From NCBI GenBank assembly GCA_018500075.1, contig JAHBAN010000174.1, positions 1 through 21,925 of the forward strand: 21,925 bases of DNA, written 5' to 3'. Both the position numbers and the translations under genes were made by a program. The DNA is from Flavobacteriia bacterium. Its GTDB lineage: Bacteria; Bacteroidota; Bacteroidia; Flavobacteriales; Flavobacteriaceae. The notes beneath the pieces are model-generated. The model ran no database searches. It was not told the DNA's origin and worked only from the letters and a program-made list of their open reading frames with translations. Positions 1-6,977 of the stretch are shown piece after piece (position 1 is the first letter of the stretch; every line of letters starts with the position of its first letter).

Positions 1-19
1 AGATGTGTATAAGAGACAG
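1..19 (+). other. Tn5/Nextera mosaic-end adapter (library artefact)
   Basis: The first 19 bases are AGATGTGTATAAGAGACAG, the 19-base Tn5 mosaic end used in tagmentation libraries. Its exact reverse complement closes the window. It is untrimmed adapter, not organism sequence, so the neighbouring gene is truncated by the contig edge and not by biology. Confidence 0.97.
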
Positions 20-723
20 GCCTGCGGCCCACGGGGCGGGGGCTTTACGGATACATCGCCTTTGGCGGCGAAATAGAGACGGATTATGCGCTGGGCCGGC
101 GTTCGACGCATTTCACAGGCGGGCTTGGGGCGGCGCTTGTGTCGGGCGCTGTTGTGCCGCTCGGGGCCGACGCCAAGCCCGATCAGCCGCCCCGCCGCCT
201 GAAGCCGGATGCGCGGTTTGACGGCGGGCGGCTGCGCTTTGTGAGCGGGCCGCAGACCGGGCTGTATCATCCGGATATGCTTGCGGCTTTTGAGACGACG
301 CGCTTTCGCAAGAGCGGCCATGCAAACCGGCAGGCGGCCAAACTTGAGCATGATGGCGCGCCTTTTGCAGCCGAGGGGCAGCTCGGGATTGTCTCGGAAG
401 TGATTGTTCTGGGCGATATCCAGATGACCGGGCAAGGCGAGCCTTTTGTCTTGTTGGCCGAACATCAGACCATGGGCGGCTACCCGCGGATCGGCGCGGT
501 GATTGCGCAGGATGTGGCGCGGATCGCGCAGGCGAGTGCCGGCGCCGAGCTTTGGTTTGAGCGGATCACGCTTGCGGAGGCCGACGCGCTGCACACGCCT
601 GACAGCGAGCTTTTGCGCAGGATTAGAGACACAACCGAGCCGCTTGTGCGCGACCCGCACGAGATAGGCGATTTGCTGGGCTATCAGCTGATCAGCGGAA
701 TGATCACAGGACAGGAGGATTAG
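20..723 (+). CDS. pxpC: 5-oxoprolinase subunit C (biotin-dependent carboxyltransferase family), 5'-truncated
   Basis: This is the C-terminal part of PxpC/KipA (the allophanate hydrolase subunit 2 family), which works with PxpA and PxpB in ATP-dependent opening of 5-oxoproline to glutamate in the cytoplasm. The frame is open from the first full codon after the adapter (base 22). It reads GLYGYIAFGGEIETDYALG and then RRSTHFTGGLGAAL, the conserved 'Y-x-A-x-x-G-G ... G-S-x-S-T' type stretch of the family, and further on FRKSGHANRQ and GYPRIGAVI. About 233 codons remain, so roughly the first third of a usual 320-340 residue protein is missing. The stop is followed after three bases by the pxpA start, with the pxpA Shine-Dalgarno AGGAGG inside the end of this gene, so the two are co-transcribed and probably translationally coupled. 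pxpB would be expected just upstream, off the window. Confidence 0.9.
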
Positions 724-726
724 GAC

Positions 727-1485
727 ATGGTTATGAAAGTCGATCTCAATTCGGACATGGGCGAGGGCTTTGGCCCCTGGAGCATGGGCGACGACGGGGC
801 GCTTCTGGATGTGATCACCTCGGCCAATATTGCCTGTGGATTTCACGCGGGGGACCCTGATGTTATGGCGCAGACCATGCGGCTTGCGGCCCAGAACGGG
901 GTGGGTATCGGGGCGCATCCGGGGTTTGCGGACCTCAAGGGCTTTGGCCGGCGGCGGCACACCCTTGGCGCAGAAGAACTGGGCAATCTGATCGCTTACC
1001 AGCTTGGGGCCGCTGAAGGCATGGCCAAGAGCCTTGGGGCGCGGGTGCGGCACTTTAAGCTGCATGGCGCTTTGGCGAATATGTGTGCCGAAGACGCCGA
1101 TCTGGCCCGGACCTGTTACAGCGCGGCGCTGCGGGTGAACCCCGATATTATCCTGATGGTTCTGGCCGAGACGGCGCAGCAGGCCGTTGTGCAGGAGCTG
1201 GGCGCGCGCTGGGCGGGGGAGATTTTTGCCGACCGCGCCTATGAGGACGACGCCACGCTTGTCGACCGCTCAAAGCCCGGCGCTGTGTTGCATGATGCGG
1301 AGGCGGCGGCGGAGCGGATTCTCGGGATGCTGCGCGAGGATGCGATTGTTGCAAAGAGCGGCAAGCGGATCCCGGCGAAGATCGACACGATCTGTTTGCA
1401 CGGCGATACGCCCGAAGCCGTCGAGATGGCCCGCGCGCTCAGAACCAAGCTGAGCGCGGCGGGCGTGACGCTCGCGCAGTTTTAG
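727..1485 (+). CDS. pxpA: 5-oxoprolinase subunit A (LamB/YcsF family)
   Basis: PxpA is the hydrolytic subunit of the PxpABC 5-oxoprolinase, which converts 5-oxo-L-proline, a spontaneous breakdown product of glutamine and glutathione metabolism, to L-glutamate. The family signature is unmistakable: VDLNSDMGEGFGPW at the N-terminus, then SANIACGFHAGDPDVM, GIGAHPGFADLKGFGRR and, near the end, KIDTICLHGDTPEAV. The 252-residue length is normal. ATG 727 is preferred over ATG 733 because AGGAGG lies about nine bases before 727. One oddity is that the usual KPHGALYN motif reads KLHGALANMC here, with Pro to Leu and Tyr to Ala changes. It is co-transcribed with pxpC and converges on the aconitase X genes 99 bases downstream. 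Confidence 0.96.
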   Translation: MVMKVDLNSDMGEGFGPWSMGDDGALLDVITSANIACGFHAGDPDVMAQTMRLAAQNGVGIGAHPGFADLKGFGRRRHTLGAEELGNLIAYQLGAAEGMAKSLGARVRHFKLHGALANMCAEDADLARTCYSAALRVNPDIILMVLAETAQQAVVQELGARWAGEIFADRAYEDDATLVDRSKPGAVLHDAEAAAERILGMLREDAIVAKSGKRIPAKIDTICLHGDTPEAVEMARALRTKLSAAGVTLAQF

Positions 1486-1584
1486 GGGGAAGCGGCGCGC
1501 GCTGTGATCAGGCCGTGCGGGCGCAGAGGGCATCACCTATGCGCAAGAGCTGGACGGGTTGGAGACGGGGGTCTTTGGACAGTG

Positions 1585-1986
1585 TCACACCCTTTCAATG
1601 CGCCCGTCCGGAGCGATGTGAACTGTGTCACCCGACTGAAACGGCGGATCGGGTAGAACGACAACCGGAATGGTCGGCCAGCCCATTTGACGGGCAACAA
1701 CGACGCCCACAGGCAGGATTGCATCGCGCCCGCCAAGGATCAGCGCTTTGGGGGCGACGCCTTTGTAAAACAGCTCGAGGATCACCGCCGAGGAGCTGCT
1801 GGAGCCAATGAGCTGCGGGAGCACGAGGATCTTGTCCTTGATGGCCTGACCGCGCTGTGGATGACCGGCGAGTGTGACCTCTGAGGTGACAGGATTGACG
1901 CCGCCCCAAAAGCTGATCGGGGCGTCAAAGCGCAGAACCTCGCCCTGTGCTGTGCCTTGGAAAAGAACGTCGGCGTGCCAGCTCAT
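1585..1986 (-). CDS. Aconitase X small (swivel-domain) subunit
   Basis: This is the small subunit of a two-subunit aconitase X (DUF126 swivel domain, bacterial type II AcnX). Characterised bacterial relatives dehydrate cis-3-hydroxy-L-proline to a pyrroline carboxylate. Visible family features are FDAPISFWGGVNPVTSEV, HPQRGQAIKDKILVLPQLIGSSSSS (the conserved G-S-S-S-S loop carrying the catalytic serine region) and GGRDAILPVGVVVA. The ATG at 1986 overlaps the TGA of the large-subunit gene (ATGA), which fixes the start; an in-frame TTG two codons earlier is less likely. The product is 133 residues, normal for the separate small subunit. Transcription comes from the large-subunit gene upstream on the minus strand. 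Substrate is inferred from the family; other AcnX members have different substrates. Confidence 0.9.
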   Translation of the reverse strand: MSWHADVLFQGTAQGEVLRFDAPISFWGGVNPVTSEVTLAGHPQRGQAIKDKILVLPQLIGSSSSSAVILELFYKGVAPKALILGGRDAILPVGVVVARQMGWPTIPVVVLPDPPFQSGDTVHIAPDGRIERV

Positions 1987-3236
1987 GTCCAAAGCTCCTG
2001 ATCCCAGATCACGCGTCCCGCCTGTGCGCTTTGCACGCAGTCGGACAGGGCGCCAAAGACCGGTAGATGTCCGGTGTTGCCGGTGGCGTAATGCGCGAAT
2101 TTGGCGGAGTTGGTCATCATGACGCCCGGCTCGGCGGGGAGAATTGGGGTCACGACCACGCAGGTATCCACCACAAATTCCACACCGAGCGCGGCGAGCG
2201 CCTTATCTGCGCCGCTGGCTTCAAGCTCGGTCAGGGTATGGCGGCCCATGCAGATATAGACCGGCACCTTGAAGGCCGTGCCACGCGCGAGCCGCAGCAC
2301 CTCCTGACATTCGGCTGTGCTGAAATGCGGGCTGCCCAGCGCCACGCTGTCGATGGGTCCGGCCTTGGCGAGGCTGAGACGATCGCGCGCCTCAAGGATC
2401 ATCTCATGTGTGAGAGAGAGGGTCTGTTCGGGGGCGGCCCCGCCGAGGGCGCTGGAGAGGTCGGGGGCTTCTGGCGTGATCCCGACAATATGGGTCAGGG
2501 CGACAGCTCCGGTCGAGGCTGCGCCGGCGCAGAGCGCCTTGAGATCGTCATCGCTGGCACCGCCGGGCATCCCTGTGACGGCGCAGACCGTTTCGCCGGC
2601 GAGCCGCCCGATCATTGACCCGAGCACGGGAAAGAAGGCGGATTGCGCGCGCAGGGCCGGGTTTAATCCGCTCACATCCAGCACCAGTTTGGCGTGGCGG
2701 TTTTGGGACATATGCAGCCCGTAATAGGGCGCACGGGCCGAGATTGCGCAGGCGATATCGAGAAAATCGCCATAGCGGTTGGTGCGCGCGCCCAGCACCG
2801 TATTTGTGAAGGCGACAGCGTTTGACTCGCCCCAGGCGACCTGCTGACCCAGCGCAGGCCGCGCGCCCGCCTGATAGGGCGCGCAGGTCCAACTGGGCGT
2901 GCAGCCCATCCGCTCATGCGCCACCATCAGGCGATAGGCCATCTTGCGCTCTGCGGCGGGCAAGCGGGATTGATCGGGCTTGAGCAGATTGAGCGCGCCG
3001 ACATTTGTTGTTGAGGGCACTTTGACGCGAGCGCCGTTTTCGACCAGCTTCTCGCAATAGAGCGCGCCGGAGTCGCCGTGATAGAGGCAGCCGTCGATAT
3101 GGCTTGAATGGAAATCCACCAACCGCTCCGCCCCGAGCATCCGGGCGGTCTCGGTCACGACCTCAAGTGCCATGCGGTCCCCTTCGGTGCCTGTTGCGCC
3201 GCTGAGAATTGCCTTTTCTTCGTGGGTCAGAAGCAT
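1983..3236 (-). CDS. Aconitase X catalytic (large) subunit, putative cis-3-hydroxy-L-proline dehydratase
   Basis: This is the large catalytic subunit (DUF521/AcnX) of an iron-sulfur lyase; with the small subunit it forms the complete active site. It is 417 residues, the expected length. Recognisable blocks are LVDFHSSHIDGCLYHGDSG (about residues 39-57), KVPSTTNVGALNL (72-84), HERMGCTPSWTCAPYQ (107-122), WGESNAVAFTNTVLGARTNRYGDF (135-158) and, near the C-terminus, DTCVVVTPILP followed by TNSAKFAHYATGNTG. Cysteines in the middle and C-terminal blocks are candidate cluster ligands. The ATG at 3236 is not preceded by a strong Shine-Dalgarno, so the start is less certain than the identity. The gene leads a two-gene operon. 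Family members characterised in bacteria act on cis-3-hydroxy-L-proline, which would make the left flank a hydroxyproline/oxoproline-scavenging region; that is inference. Confidence 0.92.
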   Translation of the reverse strand: MLLTHEEKAILSGATGTEGDRMALEVVTETARMLGAERLVDFHSSHIDGCLYHGDSGALYCEKLVENGARVKVPSTTNVGALNLLKPDQSRLPAAERKMAYRLMVAHERMGCTPSWTCAPYQAGARPALGQQVAWGESNAVAFTNTVLGARTNRYGDFLDIACAISARAPYYGLHMSQNRHAKLVLDVSGLNPALRAQSAFFPVLGSMIGRLAGETVCAVTGMPGGASDDDLKALCAGAASTGAVALTHIVGITPEAPDLSSALGGAAPEQTLSLTHEMILEARDRLSLAKAGPIDSVALGSPHFSTAECQEVLRLARGTAFKVPVYICMGRHTLTELEASGADKALAALGVEFVVDTCVVVTPILPAEPGVMMTNSAKFAHYATGNTGHLPVFGALSDCVQSAQAGRVIWDQELWT

Positions 3237-3759
3237 AGCACACCAGAACCATTCGGGTTAACGAGGAGTCATTGCTGCGCTGGTTTCTTCCATGACACAA
3301 GACAAAATGTCACGACCAGAGGCCATATCCGTGCACAGCGCCGCCCCCAAAGCCAAAGAGACGCGCCACGCAGGGACGGGCGACAAAGGCCGCAAAGCTC
3401 AACGGTAGCCTGACTGGCCTTGTCCGCTTGGCCCGCCTTACGAGGCATCGGCCAGAGATCGCACTGAGTGGCAGATATTACCCGCCTATGCGTGTTTGCA
3501 GAATCTGCATAGTGGTGTGGACTGTTCACAGCCTGCGACAACGGTTGGATTGCTCAGTCTCGCCAAGCCCCGGAACGAACCACAATCTTGTGAGACCGTA
3601 CCCCGGAACCCGCCATTAGCCGTAGGAAAACCGACACGCCGACATAGGTTGACTTTGAAAATGGCAACGCAAACGCAAACGCTGCAAAAGCAGGTGTTCA
3701 TCACTTCGCGGGAACCGTTGCGCTCCGGGCAGGCGGCAAAAATGGATCAAGTCAGACCA
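3237..3759. other. Long intergenic stretch with no convincing gene (left edge of the catabolic island)
   Basis: No ORF here has a plausible start, Shine-Dalgarno and protein-like composition. Two overlapping minus-strand frames (about 3269-3541 and 3486-3704) are open but read as low-complexity, Cys/Arg/Trp-rich sequence with no domain. They could be a decayed or repetitive intergenic element. A short GCAAAC tandem occurs near 3666-3680. Base composition changes across this stretch from GC-rich (aconitase X side) to roughly balanced (island side). I see no tRNA, insertion sequence or integrase remnant. Confidence 0.5.
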
Positions 3760-3791
3760 TTGACTTGGGTATAAGAATCTGCTGATATAAA
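3760..3791 (+). promoter_or_regulatory. Predicted promoter of the ring-cleavage operon
   Basis: A TTGACT at 3760-3765 matches a sigma-70 -35 box. A TA-rich block follows, with TGATAT (3783-3788, 17-base spacer) or the overlapping TATAAA (3786-3791, 20-base spacer) as the -10. It lies immediately before the operator-like element at 3792 and 44 bases before the first start codon. The -35 is good and the -10 assignment is ambiguous. Confidence 0.5.
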
Positions 3792-3817
3792 TTGAACATA
3801 AAGTTCAAATATGAACA
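3792..3817. promoter_or_regulatory. Predicted IclR-family operator, site A (three half-sites)
   Basis: It contains a perfect palindrome TTGAAC-ATAAA-GTTCAA (3792-3808), followed by a third half-site TGAACA at 3812-3817. The GAAC/GTTC/GAAC cores sit at positions 3, 12 and 22 of the 26-base element. Elements with the same core spacing occur at 11812-11837 and 11938-11963. The site begins at the end of the predicted -10, so binding would cover the transcription start, which fits repression. The IclR regulator PcaU is known to use three-repeat operators of similar design. Confidence 0.7.
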
Positions 3818-3834
3818 ATCGTCAGGAGGACGCT

Positions 3835-4377
3835 ATGGCTGCGCCGAAACAATTCCCATCTATCGAACCAAGCGACGTGGAAATTCCAGATGGAAAATCG
3901 CTGGGTGAATGGATCGAGAGTCGCGTTGCGCGTTATGAAACACGAACGCTGGACTGGAATGCCCTGAAGTTTCAGGCTGATTATGATCCAAAATACAAAC
4001 GCGCTCAGATGCGCTATATCGGAACGGGTGCGACCGGTGTCGTGGCGGATGACAATGTTGTTCCAGCAGAGAATTTCACATTCTCGACCATGGTGCTTCC
4101 TGCGGGTTGCGAAGGTCCGCTTCACATTCACCGCGACGCTGAAGAAGTGTTTTTCATCCTTAAAGGTCATAAGATCCGGCTGTTTATTGAACACGAAGGT
4201 GAAGAAGTCGAAACCGTATTAACGGAACGCGACATTATCTCTGTGCCGCCGGGCGTGTATCGCGGTCTGCGCAATGAGGGTATCGAGGAAGCATTGATGT
4301 GTGTAATGATTGGAAACCCAAAACCTGTTACACCAACATATCCGGATGACCACCCTGTCGCGAAGTTGAAACGGTAA
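3835..4377 (+). CDS. Cupin-fold protein, first gene of the ring-cleavage operon
   Basis: This is a 180-residue single-domain cupin (cupin_2 type) with a ~60-residue N-terminal extension. Cupin motif 1 is intact: H97-x-H99 with E104 and G111, in GPLHIHRDAEEVFFILKG. Motif 2 reads VPPGVYRGLRN (138-147), where the usual metal-binding His is replaced by Arg143. With three of four metal ligands it may bind metal weakly, act as a binding or isomerase-like protein, or have lost catalysis. The start is set by AGGAGG at 3824-3829, five bases before ATG 3835; an in-frame ATG at 3811 lies inside the operator and lacks a Shine-Dalgarno. It is the promoter-proximal gene of a seven-gene operon, six bases ahead of the hydrolase. 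The reaction is unknown. Confidence 0.8.
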   Translation: MAAPKQFPSIEPSDVEIPDGKSLGEWIESRVARYETRTLDWNALKFQADYDPKYKRAQMRYIGTGATGVVADDNVVPAENFTFSTMVLPAGCEGPLHIHRDAEEVFFILKGHKIRLFIEHEGEEVETVLTERDIISVPPGVYRGLRNEGIEEALMCVMIGNPKPVTPTYPDDHPVAKLKR

Positions 4378-4383
4378 GCTGCG

Positions 4384-5241
4384 ATGGCTGAGGTTCAGGA
4401 GAAAACATCAGGAGGGATCACCTATCAGGAGCGGGACGGCTCTGGTCACGCCTTGGTGTTTCTCCACGGCATCGGCTCCAACGCGTCTTCGTTTTTGCCG
4501 CTTCTGGACCTGCTTCCAGCTGACCTTCGAGTGATTATCTGGAATGCGCCCGGATACGGTGGCTCCAGGCCGCTTGCCATGGAGTGGCCTGATGCGAAGG
4601 ATTATGCCGATGCCTTGGCCGGATTATTCGATCGCCTGGACATCTCGGCCGCGACGGTTGTCGGGCATTCTTTGGGAACACTGATTGGTGCCTCTTTCGC
4701 GGCGCAATATCCTCAGCTGGTTGAGCGCTTGATCTTGGCCTCCTGTGCCAGTGGTTATGGCAGCCCGAAGGGGTGCAAACTGCCTGCCGATGTCGGAAAA
4801 CGGATCGAAGAGCTGGAGCTTCAAGGCCCGTCGGCCTTTGCCGCAGAGCGCGCGCCGCGGCTTGTGTTTGAACCGCGCTTGAACCCCGATATCGTTGCCC
4901 GTGTGCAGGAGGCGATGTCACAGGTGGAGCGTGGCGGATATGCCCAAGCTGTCCGGATGTTGGCCTCGGGAGACCTGCCTGCACTGATGTCGCGGGTTCC
5001 AGTGGAGACGGGATTCATCATTGGTATCAACGATCGGATCACGCCAGAGCAACAGACGCTCAACGCGGCCCTGGCTTGGGGCAAGGCGACGGGGAAAAGC
5101 CCGCAAATCATCCGGATCAATCAGGCAGGTCATGCTGTTTATCTGCAAAAGCCGCAGGAGTTTATCGAAGCTCTTGCAGCCTTTGGAACTCAGAGGGCTA
5201 TTGTCGACAGACAGGCGGCTGCCGCTGCCATAGGGAGATAG
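4384..5241 (+). CDS. Alpha/beta-fold hydrolase
   Basis: This is a 285-residue alpha/beta hydrolase with a complete catalytic triad: nucleophile Ser96 in the elbow GHSLG, Asp217 in GINDRITP and His250 in QAGHAVYL. The oxyanion-hole motif FLHGIGSN is at 27-33. In meta-cleavage pathways such enzymes hydrolyse the ring-opened product by C-C cleavage (like 2-hydroxymuconic semialdehyde hydrolase). In pyridine pathways they remove a formyl group (like NicD). The gene lies six bases after the cupin gene and two bases before the extradiol dioxygenase gene, which points to a ring-fission product as substrate. The sequence alone does not discriminate among ester, C-C and amide hydrolysis. The Shine-Dalgarno is weak, so translational coupling to the cupin gene is likely. 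Confidence 0.85.
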   Translation: MAEVQEKTSGGITYQERDGSGHALVFLHGIGSNASSFLPLLDLLPADLRVIIWNAPGYGGSRPLAMEWPDAKDYADALAGLFDRLDISAATVVGHSLGTLIGASFAAQYPQLVERLILASCASGYGSPKGCKLPADVGKRIEELELQGPSAFAAERAPRLVFEPRLNPDIVARVQEAMSQVERGGYAQAVRMLASGDLPALMSRVPVETGFIIGINDRITPEQQTLNAALAWGKATGKSPQIIRINQAGHAVYLQKPQEFIEALAAFGTQRAIVDRQAAAAAIGR

Positions 5242-5243
5242 AG

Positions 5244-6158
5244 ATGAGCAATCCAACCAGAGTAGGGTTCTTGCGGGGCATTGTTATGCGCGCGCCAGAT
5301 ATCACGAGCACGACTGATTTTTATACCGAGTTTTGGGGCCTCAAGGTTGTGAAATCCGAAGGCAACATGACTTATCTGCGCGGCACCGGCCCTGAGCCGT
5401 TCATCTATGGTCTCAAGGACGCCGCCACTTACGGAATCGAATATGTGCATTTTGGTATGGAAAATCGCGCCGAAATGGATGCGCTTTACACTCATGTAAA
5501 AGCTAAGGGAGCGCCTGTGCTGGGCAAACCCGCGACCTTTGACGATTTCATAGGCGGTTACGGCTTTGAGGTCCTCGATCCTGATAACAGGCGCCTGCGC
5601 TTCACGACTGATCTGAAAATGAATGCTCAGGATGATGAATTCGCCTATCCGCGCAAGGTTTCTCATGTGGTATTGAACACACCCGATCTGGAGGCGCTGG
5701 AACAATGGTATCAGGATGTTCTTGGCTTTCGCACCAGTGATTATTCAGCGGATATGATGGTTTTCATGCGCTGCAACCGCGACCACCACTCCATTGCTTT
5801 GGTCCGTGCGCAATATCCCTCCATCAACCACGTGGCCTTCGAAATGCCGGACCTGGACAGCTTTATGCGGGGCATTGGTCGCATGAAACAAAAAGGCCAG
5901 GTGCCCAGTTGGGGGCCGGGGCGGCACGGGCCGGGGAACAATCCTTTTGCTTATTTCGTTTCTCCGTCGGGCTATGTGATCGAGTTTACTTCTGAATTGC
6001 AGCAAATCGACGAAGCCACCCACGAAGCGAAAGTCTGGTCGCGCACCGACCCAGATTCGATGGATCGCTGGATGACCGCCGGCCCGCCAACACCTGCGCA
6101 GCGCGCGGTCATGGCAGGTCGCCCTGACGTCGGGTTCCCAGAACTCAGGAAAGACTAG
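5244..6158 (+). CDS. Type I extradiol ring-cleavage dioxygenase (two-domain VOC family)
   Basis: This is a 304-residue protein made of two vicinal-oxygen-chelate domains (about 8-122 and 137-255), the architecture of 2,3-dihydroxybiphenyl and catechol 2,3-dioxygenases. The C-terminal domain keeps the three Fe(II) ligands: His141 (KVSHVVL), His196 (INHVAFE) and Glu247 (GYVIEF). Also present are DHHSIAL (180-186) and the family signature region GPGRHGPGNNPFAYFVSPSGYVIEF (224-248). It should open a catecholic or hydroxylated heteroaromatic ring with O2. GGGAGA precedes ATG 5244 by a few bases and the previous gene stops two bases earlier; an upstream in-frame start would overlap the hydrolase gene by 166 bases and is rejected. 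This is the enzyme that identifies the operon as a ring-fission pathway. Substrate is unknown. Confidence 0.9.
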   Translation: MSNPTRVGFLRGIVMRAPDITSTTDFYTEFWGLKVVKSEGNMTYLRGTGPEPFIYGLKDAATYGIEYVHFGMENRAEMDALYTHVKAKGAPVLGKPATFDDFIGGYGFEVLDPDNRRLRFTTDLKMNAQDDEFAYPRKVSHVVLNTPDLEALEQWYQDVLGFRTSDYSADMMVFMRCNRDHHSIALVRAQYPSINHVAFEMPDLDSFMRGIGRMKQKGQVPSWGPGRHGPGNNPFAYFVSPSGYVIEFTSELQQIDEATHEAKVWSRTDPDSMDRWMTAGPPTPAQRAVMAGRPDVGFPELRKD

Positions 6159-6162
6159 GCAC

Positions 6163-6954
6163 ATGGATTTGGGGTTGAAGGACAAAACGGTTGTCGTGAC
6201 CGGCGGTTCCTCGGGGATTGGGTTGGCAACCGTGCGCGCGGCTTTAGCTGAAGGGGCCAAGGTTGCGTTCTGTGCGCGCGGTGCCGACCGTTTGTCGAAG
6301 GTCGTTGATGAACTGATCCGTGAGTATGGCGGCGAGCGGATAATGGCCCAAGCCTTTTCGGTGTTGGATCCTGCCGCCAACGCGGCCTTCGCGGCGCAGG
6401 TGGCCGAACGTTTCGGGGGCTGCGACGCGCTTGTCACCAACGCAGGTCAGGGCCGTGTGTCAACTTATGCCGATACCAGCGATGCCGATTGGCGCGAGGA
6501 GCTGGAGCTGAAGTTTTTCAGCCAGCTATACCCGATCCGCGCGTTTGAAGCGCAACTGCGTGCCACAGCCAGCGGCTCGATCACGGCGGTGAACTCCCTG
6601 CTCGCCTATCAGCCCGAGCCTCACATGGTTTGTACCTCAGCAGCGCGTGCGGGAGTGCAGAGCCTTCTGAAATCACTGGCAGTAGAATTGGCGCCTGAGA
6701 TCCGGGTGAACTCGATCCTTTTGGGTCTGGTCGATAGCCAACAATGGCAGCGCCGATTTGATGCGCGAGAGGATCAGAGCCAATCGCGCGGCACGTGGTT
6801 TGCTGAACTGGCTGACCGAAAGGCAATTCCGCTGGGCCGCCTTGGTCAAGCCGAAGAAGCCGCCAAAGCACTCGTTTTTCTTGCTTCGCCCGCTGCCAGC
6901 TACATCACTGGCGCGAGGTTGGAAGTGTCCGGCGGCGTCTCCCGCTTTATTTGA
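6163..6954 (+). CDS. SDR-family oxidoreductase with altered catalytic tetrad
   Basis: This is a 263-residue short-chain dehydrogenase/reductase. The Rossmann motif TGGSSGIG (13-20), VTNAGQG (91-97) and the C-terminal GARLEVSGGVSRF are standard. The active site is not: Ser145 is present, but the Y-x-x-x-K segment reads T158-S-A-A-R162, so both Tyr and Lys are replaced. The known 'BKR-like' SDR subgroup that lacks a perfect tetrad also carries an Arg at the Lys position, so this is probably an established variant and not decay. The gene is otherwise intact, four bases after the dioxygenase gene and 23 bases before the ThDP enzyme gene. A dehydrogenase or reductase step on a ring-cleavage intermediate is plausible, but a non-redox lyase or isomerase role cannot be excluded. 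Confidence 0.85.
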   Translation: MDLGLKDKTVVVTGGSSGIGLATVRAALAEGAKVAFCARGADRLSKVVDELIREYGGERIMAQAFSVLDPAANAAFAAQVAERFGGCDALVTNAGQGRVSTYADTSDADWREELELKFFSQLYPIRAFEAQLRATASGSITAVNSLLAYQPEPHMVCTSAARAGVQSLLKSLAVELAPEIRVNSILLGLVDSQQWQRRFDAREDQSQSRGTWFAELADRKAIPLGRLGQAEEAAKALVFLASPAASYITGARLEVSGGVSRFI

Positions 6955-6977
6955 CCTCTCGAATAGAAAGACCGATC

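Noticed and set aside
1508..1621. Plus-strand open stretch reading AEGITYAQELDGLETGVFG, like a truncated conserved gene
   Set aside because: It is only about 37 codons without a start or Shine-Dalgarno, and its second half overlaps the antisense aconitase X gene. It could be a decayed remnant, but chance cannot be excluded.
3496..3774. 92-codon plus-strand ORF upstream of the cupin gene
   Set aside because: Thr/Pro/Arg-rich with no domain, no Shine-Dalgarno, an equally long antisense frame, and it ends over the predicted operon promoter.
3811..3834. Upstream ATG start for the cupin gene
   Set aside because: It lies within operator site A and lacks a ribosome-binding site; AGGAGG precisely positions ATG 3835.
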